From: Variovorax saccharolyticus
GTDB taxonomy: Bacteria > Pseudomonadota > Gammaproteobacteria > Burkholderiales > Burkholderiaceae_C
Length of the DNA: 64,000 bases
Reading direction: 5' to 3'
Assembly (NCBI RefSeq): GCF_030316765.1
Contig: NZ_JASZYT010000001.1
Location: forward strand, 992,001 to 1,056,000
Shown: one piece after another, positions 53,533 to 62,743 of the stretch
Numbering within the stretch: the first letter of the stretch is position 1
How the letters are laid out: every line of letters starts with the position of its first letter
Position numbers and translations under genes: made by a program
The notes under the pieces: model-generated
Database searches by the model: none
What the model was told of the DNA's origin: nothing
What the model saw: only the letters and a program-made list of their open reading frames with translations

Positions 53533-54171
53533 ATGTCCCGTTGGCGCCTGGCGCTCCTGCTGCTCGCGGGGGTGGGCTATGCCTGCGTCTCGCACTGGAT
53601 GATGCTGTTTCACGCGGCCGAGCCCTGGGCGGTGGTGGTCCTGCTCGGGCCGCTGTGGCTCACCGCACTCGGTCTCGCGGGCAGCCGCTTCGGCAGCTGG
53701 GGGCTGGCGCTTGCCGGCGTCGGTGGCGTGGCGCTGTTCGCGCTGGTGCTGCACGGCGAGGCCGGTGACCCCAACCGCCTCTACGTGCTGCAGCATGCCG
53801 GCATCAACGCCTTGCTGTGCGGCTGGTTCGGCAGCACGCTGCGCGGTGACCGCTTGTCGCTGATCGGCCAGTTCGCCCAGCGCGTGCACCCGCTGTCGCC
53901 GGCGATGCGCCACTACACCGCCCAGGTCACCTGGGTCTGGACGCTCTACTTCGCCTCGATGGTGGTGGCGTCGATCGCGGTCTATGCCAGCTTCTCGTTC
54001 GCCGCCTGGTCCGTGCTGGCGAACCTGCTGACCCCGCTCATGGTGGCCGGCCTGTTCGTCGGCGAGTACCTGGTGCGCTACCGGCTGCATCCCGAATTCG
54101 AGCGCACCCGCCTGATCGATGCGGTGCGCGCCTTCTATGGTGCGCCGGCGGATCACACCGCGCGGCACTGA
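53533..54171 (+). CDS. Membrane protein, COG4648-type (aryl-polyene cluster)
   Basis: A 212-residue integral membrane protein with six hydrophobic segments (about 5-22, 30-50, 55-77, 88-103, 130-155 and 158-180) and a charged C-terminus ending in the GEYLVRYRLHPEFE region. Proteins of this type follow ACP genes in E. coli and Vibrio aryl-polyene loci (ApeG-like). The biochemical role is unknown. It lies 3 bp after the ACP gene and 13 bp before the ligase gene. Confidence 0.8.
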   Translation: MSRWRLALLLLAGVGYACVSHWMMLFHAAEPWAVVVLLGPLWLTALGLAGSRFGSWGLALAGVGGVALFALVLHGEAGDPNRLYVLQHAGINALLCGWFGSTLRGDRLSLIGQFAQRVHPLSPAMRHYTAQVTWVWTLYFASMVVASIAVYASFSFAAWSVLANLLTPLMVAGLFVGEYLVRYRLHPEFERTRLIDAVRAFYGAPADHTARH

Positions 54172-54184
54172 CTCGGCGAACCCC

Positions 54185-55882
54185 TTGAGCCCTGAAACCT
54201 TCCTGCCGCTGCTGGCGGACCGCGATCTCGACCAGCCTCTCGCATGGCGCGCCGGCACCCCGGTCAGCGCGCGCGAGTTCCTCGCCGACGTGGCGCGCTT
54301 CGCCCCCGAACTGCTCCCCGGCGGGCCGGTCGTCAACCTGTGCAGCGACCGCTACGCCTTCGCGGTCGGGCTGGCGGCTGCACTGGTGCGGGGCGAAGCC
54401 AGCCTGCTGCCGCCCGACGCACGCGCAGACACGCTGGCGCGCCTGCACGAGGCGGGCGACCCGGCCTACGCGGTGATCGACGATCCGCAGATAGAGACGC
54501 CCGGCCTGCCGCAGGTGCTGTTCGAGAGGCGTCCGCCGCTGGCCGGCGAGCCCGAGCCGCCGCTGCCGTCCATCGCCGCCGGCATGCATGCGGTGAGTTT
54601 GCTGACCTCGGGCTCCACCGGGGCGCCGCAGCCGCACGCCAAGACCTGGGGCACCCTGGTCGGCGACGTCCGGGCCGCGGTCGATCGGCTAGCCGCCTGG
54701 CTCGGCCGTCCCACGCTGGCCGGCCTGACCCTGGTCGCCACCGTGCCGGTGCAGCACAGCTACGGGATCGAGTCCTCGGTGCTGCTGGCGCTGCTGGGCG
54801 GCGCGGCCTTCGACAGCGGGCGGCCCTTCTTTCCGGCCGACGTGGCGCAGGCGCTGGCCTCGGTGCCGCAGCCGCGGGCGCTCGTGACCACGCCCTTCCA
54901 CCTGAAGACGCTGCTGCTGTCGGGCATCGCGCTGCCGCCCGTGGACCTGATCCTGTCGGCCACCGCGCCGCTGTCGCCGCAGCTGGCGGCCCAGGCCGAG
55001 CAGGCCATGGGCGGTGCGCTGATCGAGATCTACGGCAGCACCGAGTCGGGCCAGGTCGCCACCCGCCGGCCGACGCAGGGCGAGGTCTGGGAGACCTTCG
55101 GCGAGATCCGGGTGCATGCCGAGCATGACGCGGGCGGCGCCGAGCGCTTCGTCTTCTCGGGCGATTTCATCCCGGAGCCGACGCCGATGGCCGACATCCT
55201 GGAACTCGTCGACGACCGCCGCTTCCGCCTGCTCGGGCGCGCCAACGACCTGATCCACGTGGCCGGGCGGCGCAGCTCGCTGGGCTACCTCAATCACCAC
55301 CTCAACAGCATCCCGGGCGTCGAGGACGGCGCCTTCTGGCTGCCCGACGACGTCGCAGACGGCGTGGTGCGGCCGGTGGCTTTCGTGGTCGCGCCCACGC
55401 TCGATGCCCACGCGATCATCGCGGCGCTGCGCGAGCGGGTCGAGGCGGTGTTCGTGCCGCGCCGCGTGGTCCATGTCGGCGCCTTCCCGCGCGAGGGCAC
55501 CGGCAAGCTGACGGCGCGCTCGCTGCGCGAGTTCGCGCTGGCGCAACTGGCCTCCGATGGCACGCCGGTGCAGGTCACGCGCGAAGTGCCGATCGACCAC
55601 CCGGCCTTTGCCGGCCACTTCCCCGGCCAGCCGCTGCTGCCTGGCGCGCTGCTGCTGTCCGAAGTGCTGGAGGCGGTGCGCGGCGTGCCGGCCTTGTCGG
55701 CGCGCATCGGCGACCAGCCGACCCTGACCGCTGCCAAGTTCCTGGCGCCGGTGCGTCCGGGCAGCAGCCTGCTCATCGACCTGCTGCCCGAAAGCGGTGC
55801 GTCGCGCGGCCTGAAGTTCGAGGTCCGCTGCGGCGACGTGGTGGCGGTCAGTGGACGCTGGGTGCCTGGCGCGGGCTCATGA
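54185..55882 (+). CDS. AMP-ligase fused to 3-hydroxyacyl-ACP dehydratase domain
   Basis: A 565-residue two-domain protein. Residues 1-~450 are an acyl-AMP ligase that charges a starter acid onto ACP: SLLTSGSTGAPQPHAKTW is the ATP loop, EIYGSTESGQ the acyl site, and GTGKLTA the C-terminal Lys. Residues ~455-565 are a hot-dog dehydratase domain with HPAFAGHFPGQPLLPGAL. In E. coli these are separate (ApeH and ApeI); here they are fused. The start is TTG 54185. Starter in this family is usually an aromatic or cinnamate-like acid. Confidence 0.88.
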   Translation: MSPETFLPLLADRDLDQPLAWRAGTPVSAREFLADVARFAPELLPGGPVVNLCSDRYAFAVGLAAALVRGEASLLPPDARADTLARLHEAGDPAYAVIDDPQIETPGLPQVLFERRPPLAGEPEPPLPSIAAGMHAVSLLTSGSTGAPQPHAKTWGTLVGDVRAAVDRLAAWLGRPTLAGLTLVATVPVQHSYGIESSVLLALLGGAAFDSGRPFFPADVAQALASVPQPRALVTTPFHLKTLLLSGIALPPVDLILSATAPLSPQLAAQAEQAMGGALIEIYGSTESGQVATRRPTQGEVWETFGEIRVHAEHDAGGAERFVFSGDFIPEPTPMADILELVDDRRFRLLGRANDLIHVAGRRSSLGYLNHHLNSIPGVEDGAFWLPDDVADGVVRPVAFVVAPTLDAHAIIAALRERVEAVFVPRRVVHVGAFPREGTGKLTARSLREFALAQLASDGTPVQVTREVPIDHPAFAGHFPGQPLLPGALLLSEVLEAVRGVPALSARIGDQPTLTAAKFLAPVRPGSSLLIDLLPESGASRGLKFEVRCGDVVAVSGRWVPGAGS

Positions 55883-55913
55883 GCCCGCGCTCGGCCGCTC
55901 CGGAGGGGGCCTG

Positions 55914-56897
55914 GTGAGCGACGCCCGGCCGCCCGAGCCGGGCGATTCGAAGCCGCGCCAGGCCGACTGGTCGCGCGCGCCCGAGCGCAGCAACATGCTG
56001 GCGCTGCGCGTCATCTGCGCCATCGCGATCCTGTTCGGGCGGCCGCTGACGCGACTGATCCTGCATCCGATCTCGGTCTATTTCCTGCTGTTTTCGCCGA
56101 CCCAGCGGCGCCACATCAAGCGCTACCTGTTTCGCGCCATCGGCCCCCATGCCGGCTGGGCCGACGGCTACCGTCTGCTGCACGCCTTCGCATCGACCGT
56201 GCTCGACCGCCTGTACTTCCTGCGCGGACGCATGGATCTGTTCGACATCCGCGTCTACGGCAACATTCCGGTCGAGGTCGAGGTGAAGGCCGGCCGCGGG
56301 GCCTTCATGCTCGGCGCGCATGTGGGCAGCTTCGAGGCGCTGGGGGCCTGCAAGCATCGCGCCGCCGCGCCGGCCGACCTGCGGCCCGCGATGCTCATGT
56401 ATCCGGACAACGCCCGGCAGATCAACGCGGTGCTCAACGCGATCAGCCTGCCCGAACTGCGGCCGCACGTCATCGCGCTGGGCCGGCCGCATTCGATGCT
56501 GGCGCTGCGCGACTGGCTCGACGGCGGCGGCCTGGCCGGGCTGCTGGCCGACCGCACGCTGGCCGGACCCGAGGAAGCGGGCCAGCAGCGCGGCAGCAGC
56601 ATCGAGGTCCCCTTCCTCGGCCAGCCGGCGCTTTTCAACGACGGGCCGTTCCGGCTGGCCGCCTTGCTGCGCCGGAAGGTCTTCTTCATGGCGGGTTTGT
56701 ACGTGGGTGGCGACCGCTACGATGTGCTGTTCGAGCCGCTGGCCGATTTCAGCGAGCGCATCGGCGACCCCGTCGAGCGGGAACGGCGCATCCGTGCCGC
56801 GCTCGAAGCCTATGTGGCGCGGCTCGAGGCGCTGTGCCGCGCCTACCCGTACAACTGGTTCAACTTTCATGATTTCTGGCTCGAAGATCCGCATTGA
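55914..56897 (+). CDS. LpxL/HtrB-like acyltransferase
   Basis: A 327-residue membrane acyltransferase. One membrane segment occurs near 30-50, and the catalytic HxxxxE is in LGAHVGSFEALG (about residue 140). The pattern is that of Kdo2-lipid A acyltransferases co-opted in aryl-polyene loci. It likely attaches the polyene chain to a lipid acceptor (inference). The start is GTG 55914, with a GGAGG site upstream. The LolA-like gene begins 29 bp inside its 3' end. Confidence 0.87.
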   Translation: MSDARPPEPGDSKPRQADWSRAPERSNMLALRVICAIAILFGRPLTRLILHPISVYFLLFSPTQRRHIKRYLFRAIGPHAGWADGYRLLHAFASTVLDRLYFLRGRMDLFDIRVYGNIPVEVEVKAGRGAFMLGAHVGSFEALGACKHRAAAPADLRPAMLMYPDNARQINAVLNAISLPELRPHVIALGRPHSMLALRDWLDGGGLAGLLADRTLAGPEEAGQQRGSSIEVPFLGQPALFNDGPFRLAALLRRKVFFMAGLYVGGDRYDVLFEPLADFSERIGDPVERERRIRAALEAYVARLEALCRAYPYNWFNFHDFWLEDPH

Positions 56898-57510
56898 ACG
56901 CTGGGGCAGGGCGCTGATGGCGGCCCTGGTGATGGGCGTGTTTTCCACCTCCTCCGCCTGGGCCTTCGACCTGGCCGAACTGATGGGCCTGCTGGCGCAG
57001 CAAAAGAGCGGTGAGGCACGCTTCACCGAGCAGCGTTTCGTGCGCGGCCTCGAGGGGCCGCTGGACGCCAGCGGCGTGCTGAGCTTCACCGCCCCCGACC
57101 GCCTGACGCGCCGCACGCTGTCGCCGCGGCCCGAGACCATGAGCGTCGAGGGCAACACGCTGACCCTGTCGCGCAGCGGCCGCACCCGCACGCTGGCCCT
57201 GGACAGCATGCCCGAGCTGCTCGGCATGGTCGAGGCCATGCGCGGCACCCTGAGCGGCAATGCCCAGGGCCTGCAGCGCCACTTCCGCAGCACGCTGTCG
57301 GGCAGCGCCGGCGGCTGGAGCCTGGACCTCCAGCCCATCGACCCGCGGCTGGCTGCGCAGGTGCGCTCGATGCGCCTCAGCGGCCGCGGCGGCGAGGTGC
57401 TCGGGATCGACATGGAGTTCATCGGCGGCGACCGCTCGGTCATGACCATCACGCCCGAACGCGGCACCGGCGCAGCGTCCGCGGCGACGCCCGCGCGTTC
57501 CGCGCCGTGA
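56869..57510 (+). CDS. LolA-like outer-membrane lipoprotein carrier
   Basis: A 213-residue periplasmic protein with a signal peptide (n-region KIRIERWGR, hydrophobic core, cleavage after AWA near 33). The LolA-type body has AQQKSGEARFTEQRFVRGLE and a beta-rich hydrophobic half-barrel. Such paralogs shuttle the polyene lipid to the outer membrane, separate from the housekeeping LolA. ATG 56869 is chosen; ATG 56917 would remove the n-region. It overlaps the acyltransferase by 29 bp and the MMPL start by 4 bp. Confidence 0.85.
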   Translation: MISGSKIRIERWGRALMAALVMGVFSTSSAWAFDLAELMGLLAQQKSGEARFTEQRFVRGLEGPLDASGVLSFTAPDRLTRRTLSPRPETMSVEGNTLTLSRSGRTRTLALDSMPELLGMVEAMRGTLSGNAQGLQRHFRSTLSGSAGGWSLDLQPIDPRLAAQVRSMRLSGRGGEVLGIDMEFIGGDRSVMTITPERGTGAASAATPARSAP

Positions 57511-59897
57511 CGCGAGCTGCCGCCGCTCCCGGTCGCCGCCGCGTTGCGCTGACCCTGGGCCTCTGGTTGCTGGCGCTGGCCGCCGGCATCCTGCTGATCG
57601 CCCGCACCCATTTCAGCGCCGACCTGTCGGCCTTCCTGCCGGCCAGCCCGGACGCGCGCCAGCAGGTGCTGATCGAGCAGCTGCAGAGCGGCATCGCTTC
57701 GCGCACGATCTTCATCGGCATCGAGGGCGGCAAGGATGCGGCGCAGCGCGCTTCGGTGTCGCGCGCGGTGGCCGGCGCGATGCGCCAGAGCCGGCTCTTC
57801 GACCTGGTGCAGAACGGCGATGCCAGCGACTGGAAGGACACCGGCAGCTGGGTCTTCGACCACCGCTACCTGCTGTCGCCGGGCTCGACGCCCGAGCGTT
57901 TCACCGCCGACGGCCTGCGCGACGCGATCGTCGACAGCCTGTCGATGCTCGGCACCCCGGCCGGCAACGCGCTCAAGCCGCTGCTGGAGCGCGACCCGAC
58001 CGGTGAGACCCAGCGCATCGCAGAAGGACTGATTCCCGCGAGCTCGCCGCGCAGCGAGGAGGGCGTCTGGGCCTCGCGCAGCGCGCCGCGGGCGCTGATC
58101 CTCGCCACCACCCATGCCGCGGGCAGCGACCTCGATGCCATCGCGCGGGCGATCGCGTCGGTGCAAGAGGCCTTCGATGCCGCCACGCGCGACATGGCGC
58201 AAGCCGGCCCGAAGCTCCAGATGACCGGCGCGCCGGTGTTCTCGGTCCAGAGCCGCGATCAGATCAAGACCGAGGCGGTGCACCTGGCGGTGGTGGGCGG
58301 CATCGTCATGGGGGCCTTGCTGCTGCTGGCCTTCGCGTCGCCGCGGGCGCTGGTGATCGCGCTGCTGCCGGTCGCCACCGGCGTGGTCGGCGGCACGGCG
58401 GCGGTGAGCCTGGTCTTCGGTGAGGTGCACGGCCTCACGATGGGCTTCGGCAGCACGCTGATCGGCGAGACCGTCGACTACGCAATCTACTACCTGATCC
58501 AGGCCCGCGGCGCCGCCATGGCCGGCACCGGCTGGCAGCGCTGGCGCGACATCCATTGGCCGACGGTGCGCCTCGGCCTGCTGACCTCGGTCTGCGGTTT
58601 CGCGGCCCTGGTGTTCTCGGGTTTCCCGGGGCTCGCGCAGCTCGGCGTGTTCTCGATCGCGGGACTGGTCGCGGCGGCGCTGGTCGCCCGCCATGTGCTG
58701 CCGGTGCTGGCGCCCGATGGCGCCACCGGCATGGGCATGCGGCGCCAGATGGCGCTGCTGGCGGGCTTCCTGGTGCGCGGGCTGCCACGCCTGCGCTGGG
58801 TGCTGTCGGCCCTCGGCGTGGCGGCGCTGGCGCTGGTGCTGTGGCAGGGCGGCTACCTGTGGCGCGCCGATCTCGGCGCCATGAGCCCGGTGCCCAAGGC
58901 GATGCAGGCGCTCGACGCCGAGCTGCGCGAAGACATCGGCGCCAGCGACGGCGGCACCTTGATCGTGATCCGCGGCGCCGATGTGCAAGCCACCCTGCGC
59001 AGCACCGAGGCCGCCGGCCAGCGGCTCGAGGCGCTGGTCGACAGCGGCGAACTGGCCGGCTTCGAGACCGTCACCCGCGTGCTGCCGAGCGAGGCGACGC
59101 AGGCGGCACGCATCGCGAGCCTGCCGGACGCCGCGACGCTGCGCAGCCGGCTGGCCGCCGCGACGCAGGGCCTGCCGCTGCCGGCCGCGCGGCTGGAGCC
59201 TTTCATCGCCGAGGTGCAGGCGGCCAGGACGCAGCCGATGATCCGCCGCGCCGACCTGCAGGGAACTCCGCTGGACGCGCTGGTCGGGGCGCTGATGTTC
59301 GAGCGTGCCGGCGGCGGCTGGTCGACGCTGGTCGCGCTGCATCCCGGCGCGCGCTTCGACTCCGCGCGACTGGCCTCGGCGCTCGATGGCCTGCCCGAAG
59401 TGCAGGTGGTCAACGTCGGCGACGAGCTTTCGGGTCTCTACAAGCGCTACCTGCGCGAGGCCTTCATGCAGGTCATGTTGGGCGCGCTCGCGGTGGTGCT
59501 GCTGCTGGCCGCCTGGCTGCGATCGGGGCGCCGCCTGCTCGCGGTCTGCCAGCCGCTGGTGGTCGCGGTGGTGCTCACGCTCGGCGGCATGGCGGCGCTG
59601 CAGGTGCCGCTCGGCATCCTGCACCTGGTGGGATTGCTGCTGATCGTGGCGGTCGGCTCGAACTACGCGCTGTTCTTCGACCAGCTGCGCGAGACCGGGC
59701 GCGCCGACGAGGACACGCTGGCCTCGCTGATGCTGGCCAATCTGACGACCGTGGTGTCCTTCACGCTGATCGCGATTTCCGATATCCCGGCCCTGTCCTC
59801 GATCGGCCGCGTGGTGGCGCCCGGTGCGCTGCTGGCGCTGCTGCTGTCGGCTGCGTTCGCCCGCGCGGCCCCGCCGGTCGGGGTGGTCCGCCACTGA
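57507..59897 (+). CDS. MMPL/RND-family exporter
   Basis: A 796-residue transporter with an MmpL architecture: one N-terminal membrane segment (about 15-33), a periplasmic domain, a five-segment bundle (about 255-390), a second periplasmic domain, and a last bundle (about 655-780). MGFGSTLIGETVDYAIYYLIQ and the mirrored VAVGSNYALFFDQL carry the family GxxxDY/N positions. It likely moves the polyene lipid to the periplasm. The GTG start overlaps the LolA-like stop (GTGA). Confidence 0.9.
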   Translation: MTRAAAAPGRRRVALTLGLWLLALAAGILLIARTHFSADLSAFLPASPDARQQVLIEQLQSGIASRTIFIGIEGGKDAAQRASVSRAVAGAMRQSRLFDLVQNGDASDWKDTGSWVFDHRYLLSPGSTPERFTADGLRDAIVDSLSMLGTPAGNALKPLLERDPTGETQRIAEGLIPASSPRSEEGVWASRSAPRALILATTHAAGSDLDAIARAIASVQEAFDAATRDMAQAGPKLQMTGAPVFSVQSRDQIKTEAVHLAVVGGIVMGALLLLAFASPRALVIALLPVATGVVGGTAAVSLVFGEVHGLTMGFGSTLIGETVDYAIYYLIQARGAAMAGTGWQRWRDIHWPTVRLGLLTSVCGFAALVFSGFPGLAQLGVFSIAGLVAAALVARHVLPVLAPDGATGMGMRRQMALLAGFLVRGLPRLRWVLSALGVAALALVLWQGGYLWRADLGAMSPVPKAMQALDAELREDIGASDGGTLIVIRGADVQATLRSTEAAGQRLEALVDSGELAGFETVTRVLPSEATQAARIASLPDAATLRSRLAAATQGLPLPAARLEPFIAEVQAARTQPMIRRADLQGTPLDALVGALMFERAGGGWSTLVALHPGARFDSARLASALDGLPEVQVVNVGDELSGLYKRYLREAFMQVMLGALAVVLLLAAWLRSGRRLLAVCQPLVVAVVLTLGGMAALQVPLGILHLVGLLLIVAVGSNYALFFDQLRETGRADEDTLASLMLANLTTVVSFTLIAISDIPALSSIGRVVAPGALLALLLSAAFARAAPPVGVVRH

Positions 59898-60742
59898 TGG
59901 GAAAATCCCGCTCCATGACTTCCGTGGTTCCCGCTCTTCGCTCCGATTCCTGGCAGTGGCCGCCGATGGTGCGCGCCAGCGTCGGCTGGCACCTGGTGGC
60001 CCTCGGCAGCGCGATCACCGTGCCCGGCGCGGTGCCCTGGGCCATCGCCGCCGTGGTGCTGAACCACGCGCTGATCACCGCCGCCGGCCTGACGCCGCGC
60101 AGCAGCCTGCTGGGCCAGAACCTGACGCGGCTGCCCGCGGCGGCGCGGGCGCGGCGCGAGGTCGCGATCACGATCGACGACGGTCCCGATCCCGAGGTCA
60201 CGCCGCAGGTGCTCGACCTGCTCGATGCCCACGGGCAGCGCGCCACCTTCTTCTGCATCGCCGAGCGCGTGGCTGCGCACCCGGCGCTGGCGCGCGAGAT
60301 CGTGGCCCGCGGCCACAGCATCCAGAACCATACGGCGCGGCATCGCCACAACTTCTCGTTGCTGGGGCCGCGGGGTTTCGAGGCCGAGATCTCGCAGGCC
60401 CAGCAACTGCTGTTCGAAGTCACCGGCGAGCGGCCGAGTTGCTTCCGGGCGCCGGCCGGGTTGCGCAACCCCTTCCTGGCCCCGGTGCTGCACCGGCTGG
60501 GCCTGTCGCTGGTGAGCTGGACGCGGCGCGGCTTCGACACCCGCGAGCGCGATGCCGCGGCCGTGCTCGCGCGCCTGGCTCAGGATCTCGAGCCGGGCGA
60601 CATCCTGCTGCTGCACGACGGCAACGCCGCGCGCACCCATGACGGCCGTGCCGTGGTGCTGGAGGTGCTGCCGCCGCTGCTGGAACGCATTCGAACCGAC
60701 GGCCTGCGTGCCGTGACCCTGCCCGAGGCCCTGGCCGCATGA
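59897..60742 (+). CDS. Polysaccharide deacetylase family protein
   Basis: A 281-residue protein with an N-terminal hydrophobic part (about 28-58) and a NodB-type domain: AITIDDGPDPEVTPQVL (about 91-107, the metal-binding DD) and HSIQNHTARHRH (metal His pair). RAPAGLRNPFL and LLHDGN also follow the family order. It is a metal-dependent deacetylase of unknown substrate. A deacetylase here is unusual for aryl-polyene clusters. ATG 59897 (TGATG coupling) or ATG 59915 is the start. Confidence 0.85.
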   Translation: MGKSRSMTSVVPALRSDSWQWPPMVRASVGWHLVALGSAITVPGAVPWAIAAVVLNHALITAAGLTPRSSLLGQNLTRLPAAARARREVAITIDDGPDPEVTPQVLDLLDAHGQRATFFCIAERVAAHPALAREIVARGHSIQNHTARHRHNFSLLGPRGFEAEISQAQQLLFEVTGERPSCFRAPAGLRNPFLAPVLHRLGLSLVSWTRRGFDTRERDAAAVLARLAQDLEPGDILLLHDGNAARTHDGRAVVLEVLPPLLERIRTDGLRAVTLPEALAA

Positions 60743-61488
60743 CCCACCCCGCATCCACCGACGCCGCTTGGCGCCAGATCCACGAGCAGGCGACCGCGCC
60801 CTACCGCAAGGCCGGCAAGTTCGCCTGGCACTTCGCGCGCGGCAAGCTGGGGCGCGACCCGGTCTTCCGCGGGCTCATCGAGCGCGGCCTGATCGGCGCC
60901 CAGCGGCGTCGCGTGGTCGACATCGGCTGCGGGCAGGGGCTGTTCGCGAGCCTGCTGGCGACCCTGGACACGATGCAGTCGCGGCCCGGCGCCTGGCCGG
61001 CAGCCTGGGGCGCGGCACCGGCGTCGGTCCGCTACACCGGCATCGAGCTGATGCCCAAGGACGTGGCGCGCGCCCAGGCCTCGATCGGCCACCTGCGGCC
61101 GGCACCGGAATTCGTCTGCGCCGACATGTGCAAGGCCGAGCTGCCGCCCAGCGACCTGGTGGTGATCCTCGACGTGCTGCACTACGTCGACCTCGAGGCC
61201 CAGGAGGGCGTGCTGCGCCGCGTGCGCGAAGCCCTGCAGCCGGGCGGGCGCCTGCTGCTGCGCGTCGGCGATGCCGCCAGCCGCCGCGGCTTCGCGATCA
61301 GCCAGTGGGTCGATCGCACCGTGACCCGGATTCGCGGCCACCGCGTATCGCCGACCTGGGGCCGTCCGCTCGACGACTGGACGGGACTGCTGGAGCGCTT
61401 GGGATTCACGGTCCACAGCATCCCGATGAGCGCGGGAACGCCATTCGCCAACGTGCTGCTGGTGGCCGATATCAAGGAAGCCGCATGA
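60739..61488 (+). CDS. Class I SAM-dependent methyltransferase
   Basis: A 249-residue methyltransferase. Motif I VVDIGCGQGLFASLLA (about 56-71) binds SAM; motif II-III contains VILDVLHYVDLEAQEGVLRR. The family commonly methylates aromatic or hydroxy groups in aryl-polyene biosynthesis. Start ATG 60739 overlaps the deacetylase stop (ATGA), and its own stop overlaps the next gene (ATGA 61485-61488). Confidence 0.88.
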   Translation: MTHPASTDAAWRQIHEQATAPYRKAGKFAWHFARGKLGRDPVFRGLIERGLIGAQRRRVVDIGCGQGLFASLLATLDTMQSRPGAWPAAWGAAPASVRYTGIELMPKDVARAQASIGHLRPAPEFVCADMCKAELPPSDLVVILDVLHYVDLEAQEGVLRRVREALQPGGRLLLRVGDAASRRGFAISQWVDRTVTRIRGHRVSPTWGRPLDDWTGLLERLGFTVHSIPMSAGTPFANVLLVADIKEAA

Positions 61489-61952
61489 CCGCACCCCAGA
61501 CCCTCGATCGCGCCGGCATCGCCCGCCGCATTCCGCACAGCGGCAGCATGTGCCTGCTCGACCGGCTCGCCGCCTGGGACGAGCAGGCGATCCACTGCAC
61601 CACCGCCACGCACGCACAGGCCGACAACCCGCTGCGCACCGCCTCGGGCCTGCTGTCGCCGAACCTGATCGAGTACGCGGCCCAGGCGATGGCCCTGCAC
61701 GGCGGCCTGCTGGCGGCGGAGGGCAGCGAGCCCTCGGCCGGCTTCCTGGCCAGTGCCCGCAACGTGCGCTTGAGCGTCGCGCGCATCGACGACATCGAGG
61801 GCGACCTGCAGGTGCACGCGCAGCGGCTCACGGGCGACGTGAGCCAGATCCTCTATCAATTCGAAGTCAAGGATGCCGCCGGCCGGCCGCTGGCCGAGGG
61901 CCGTGCGGTGGTCGTCCTGAACACCCCGCTTGCCATGGAAACGAACGCATGA
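61485..61952 (+). CDS. 3-hydroxyacyl-ACP dehydratase-like protein (ApeP-like)
   Basis: A 155-residue hot-dog-fold protein with the N-terminal RRIPHSGSMCLLDRL (catalytic His in IPHSG) that marks the ApeP/FabZ-like dehydratases of aryl-polyene loci. It probably acts in chain elongation, alongside the dehydratase domain fused to the ligase. It is joined by 4-base overlaps to both neighbours. Confidence 0.85.
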   Translation: MTAPQTLDRAGIARRIPHSGSMCLLDRLAAWDEQAIHCTTATHAQADNPLRTASGLLSPNLIEYAAQAMALHGGLLAAEGSEPSAGFLASARNVRLSVARIDDIEGDLQVHAQRLTGDVSQILYQFEVKDAAGRPLAEGRAVVVLNTPLAMETNA

Positions 61953-62680
61953 GTCTCATCGGAAAACGCGCTCTCATCACCGGTGCCAGCGGCGCCCTCG
62001 GCGCGGCGATCGCGCAGCGCCTGGCGCGCGACGGCGCCACCGTGCTGCTGCACGCCAATTCACGGCCCGAGTCGGTCGAGCAACTGGCCGCGACCATCGC
62101 CGCCGCCGGCGGCAAGGCCGAGTGCGTGGTCTTCGACCTGCGCAGCGACGAGGCCGCACAGGCGGCCTGCCAACGCCTGCTCGAGGGCGGGCCGGTGCAA
62201 GTCATCGTCAACAACGCCGGCGTGCACGACGACGCGGTGCTGCCGGGCATGCGGCCCGAGCAATGGCACAAGGTGATCGACGTGTCGCTCAACGGCTTCT
62301 TCCGCGTGACCCAGCCCTTGCTGCTGCCGATGCTTCGCACGCGATGGGGACGGATCCTGAACATCTCCTCGGTGGCCTCGTTGACCGGCAATCGCGGCCA
62401 GGTCAACTACGCGGCGGCCAAGGGCGCGCTCAACAGCGCGACCAAGGCGCTGTCGCTCGAAGTCGCCGCACGCGGCGTGACCGTGAATGCGATCGCGCCG
62501 GGGATCATCGCCTCGCCGATGGCCGATGGCGTGTTCGACACGGCGATGATCAACCAGATGGTGCCCGCGAAGCGGGCCGGCACGCCTGACGAGGTTGCTT
62601 CGCTGGCCGGGTTCCTGGCGAGCGACGAGGCGGCCTACATCACGGGGCAGGTGATCTCGATCAACGGCGGGATGATCTGA
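61949..62680 (+). CDS. 3-oxoacyl-ACP reductase FabG-like (ApeQ-like)
   Basis: A 243-residue SDR enzyme with the cofactor motif TGASGALGAAIA (about 10-21), NNAG, and the catalytic Ser and YxxxK (YAAAK, about 155-159). PGIIASPM and the C-terminal GQVISINGGMI are FabG features. It reduces the 3-keto chain intermediate. It is the last plus-strand gene of the operon; no ketosynthase follows within the window. Confidence 0.92.
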   Translation: MSLIGKRALITGASGALGAAIAQRLARDGATVLLHANSRPESVEQLAATIAAAGGKAECVVFDLRSDEAAQAACQRLLEGGPVQVIVNNAGVHDDAVLPGMRPEQWHKVIDVSLNGFFRVTQPLLLPMLRTRWGRILNISSVASLTGNRGQVNYAAAKGALNSATKALSLEVAARGVTVNAIAPGIIASPMADGVFDTAMINQMVPAKRAGTPDEVASLAGFLASDEAAYITGQVISINGGMI

Positions 62681-62743
62681 GGTCAGGCATGCCGTCTGGG
62701 GCGGGCGCCCGGCACGCGGTACGGGCCGAACGACCCCACTACG

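Noticed and set aside
55848..59894. Long minus-strand open frame antisense to the pigment operon
   Set aside because: It overlaps four plus-strand genes with clear motifs and coupled starts. The encoded sequence is low-complexity Arg/Gln/His-rich, without recognisable domains.
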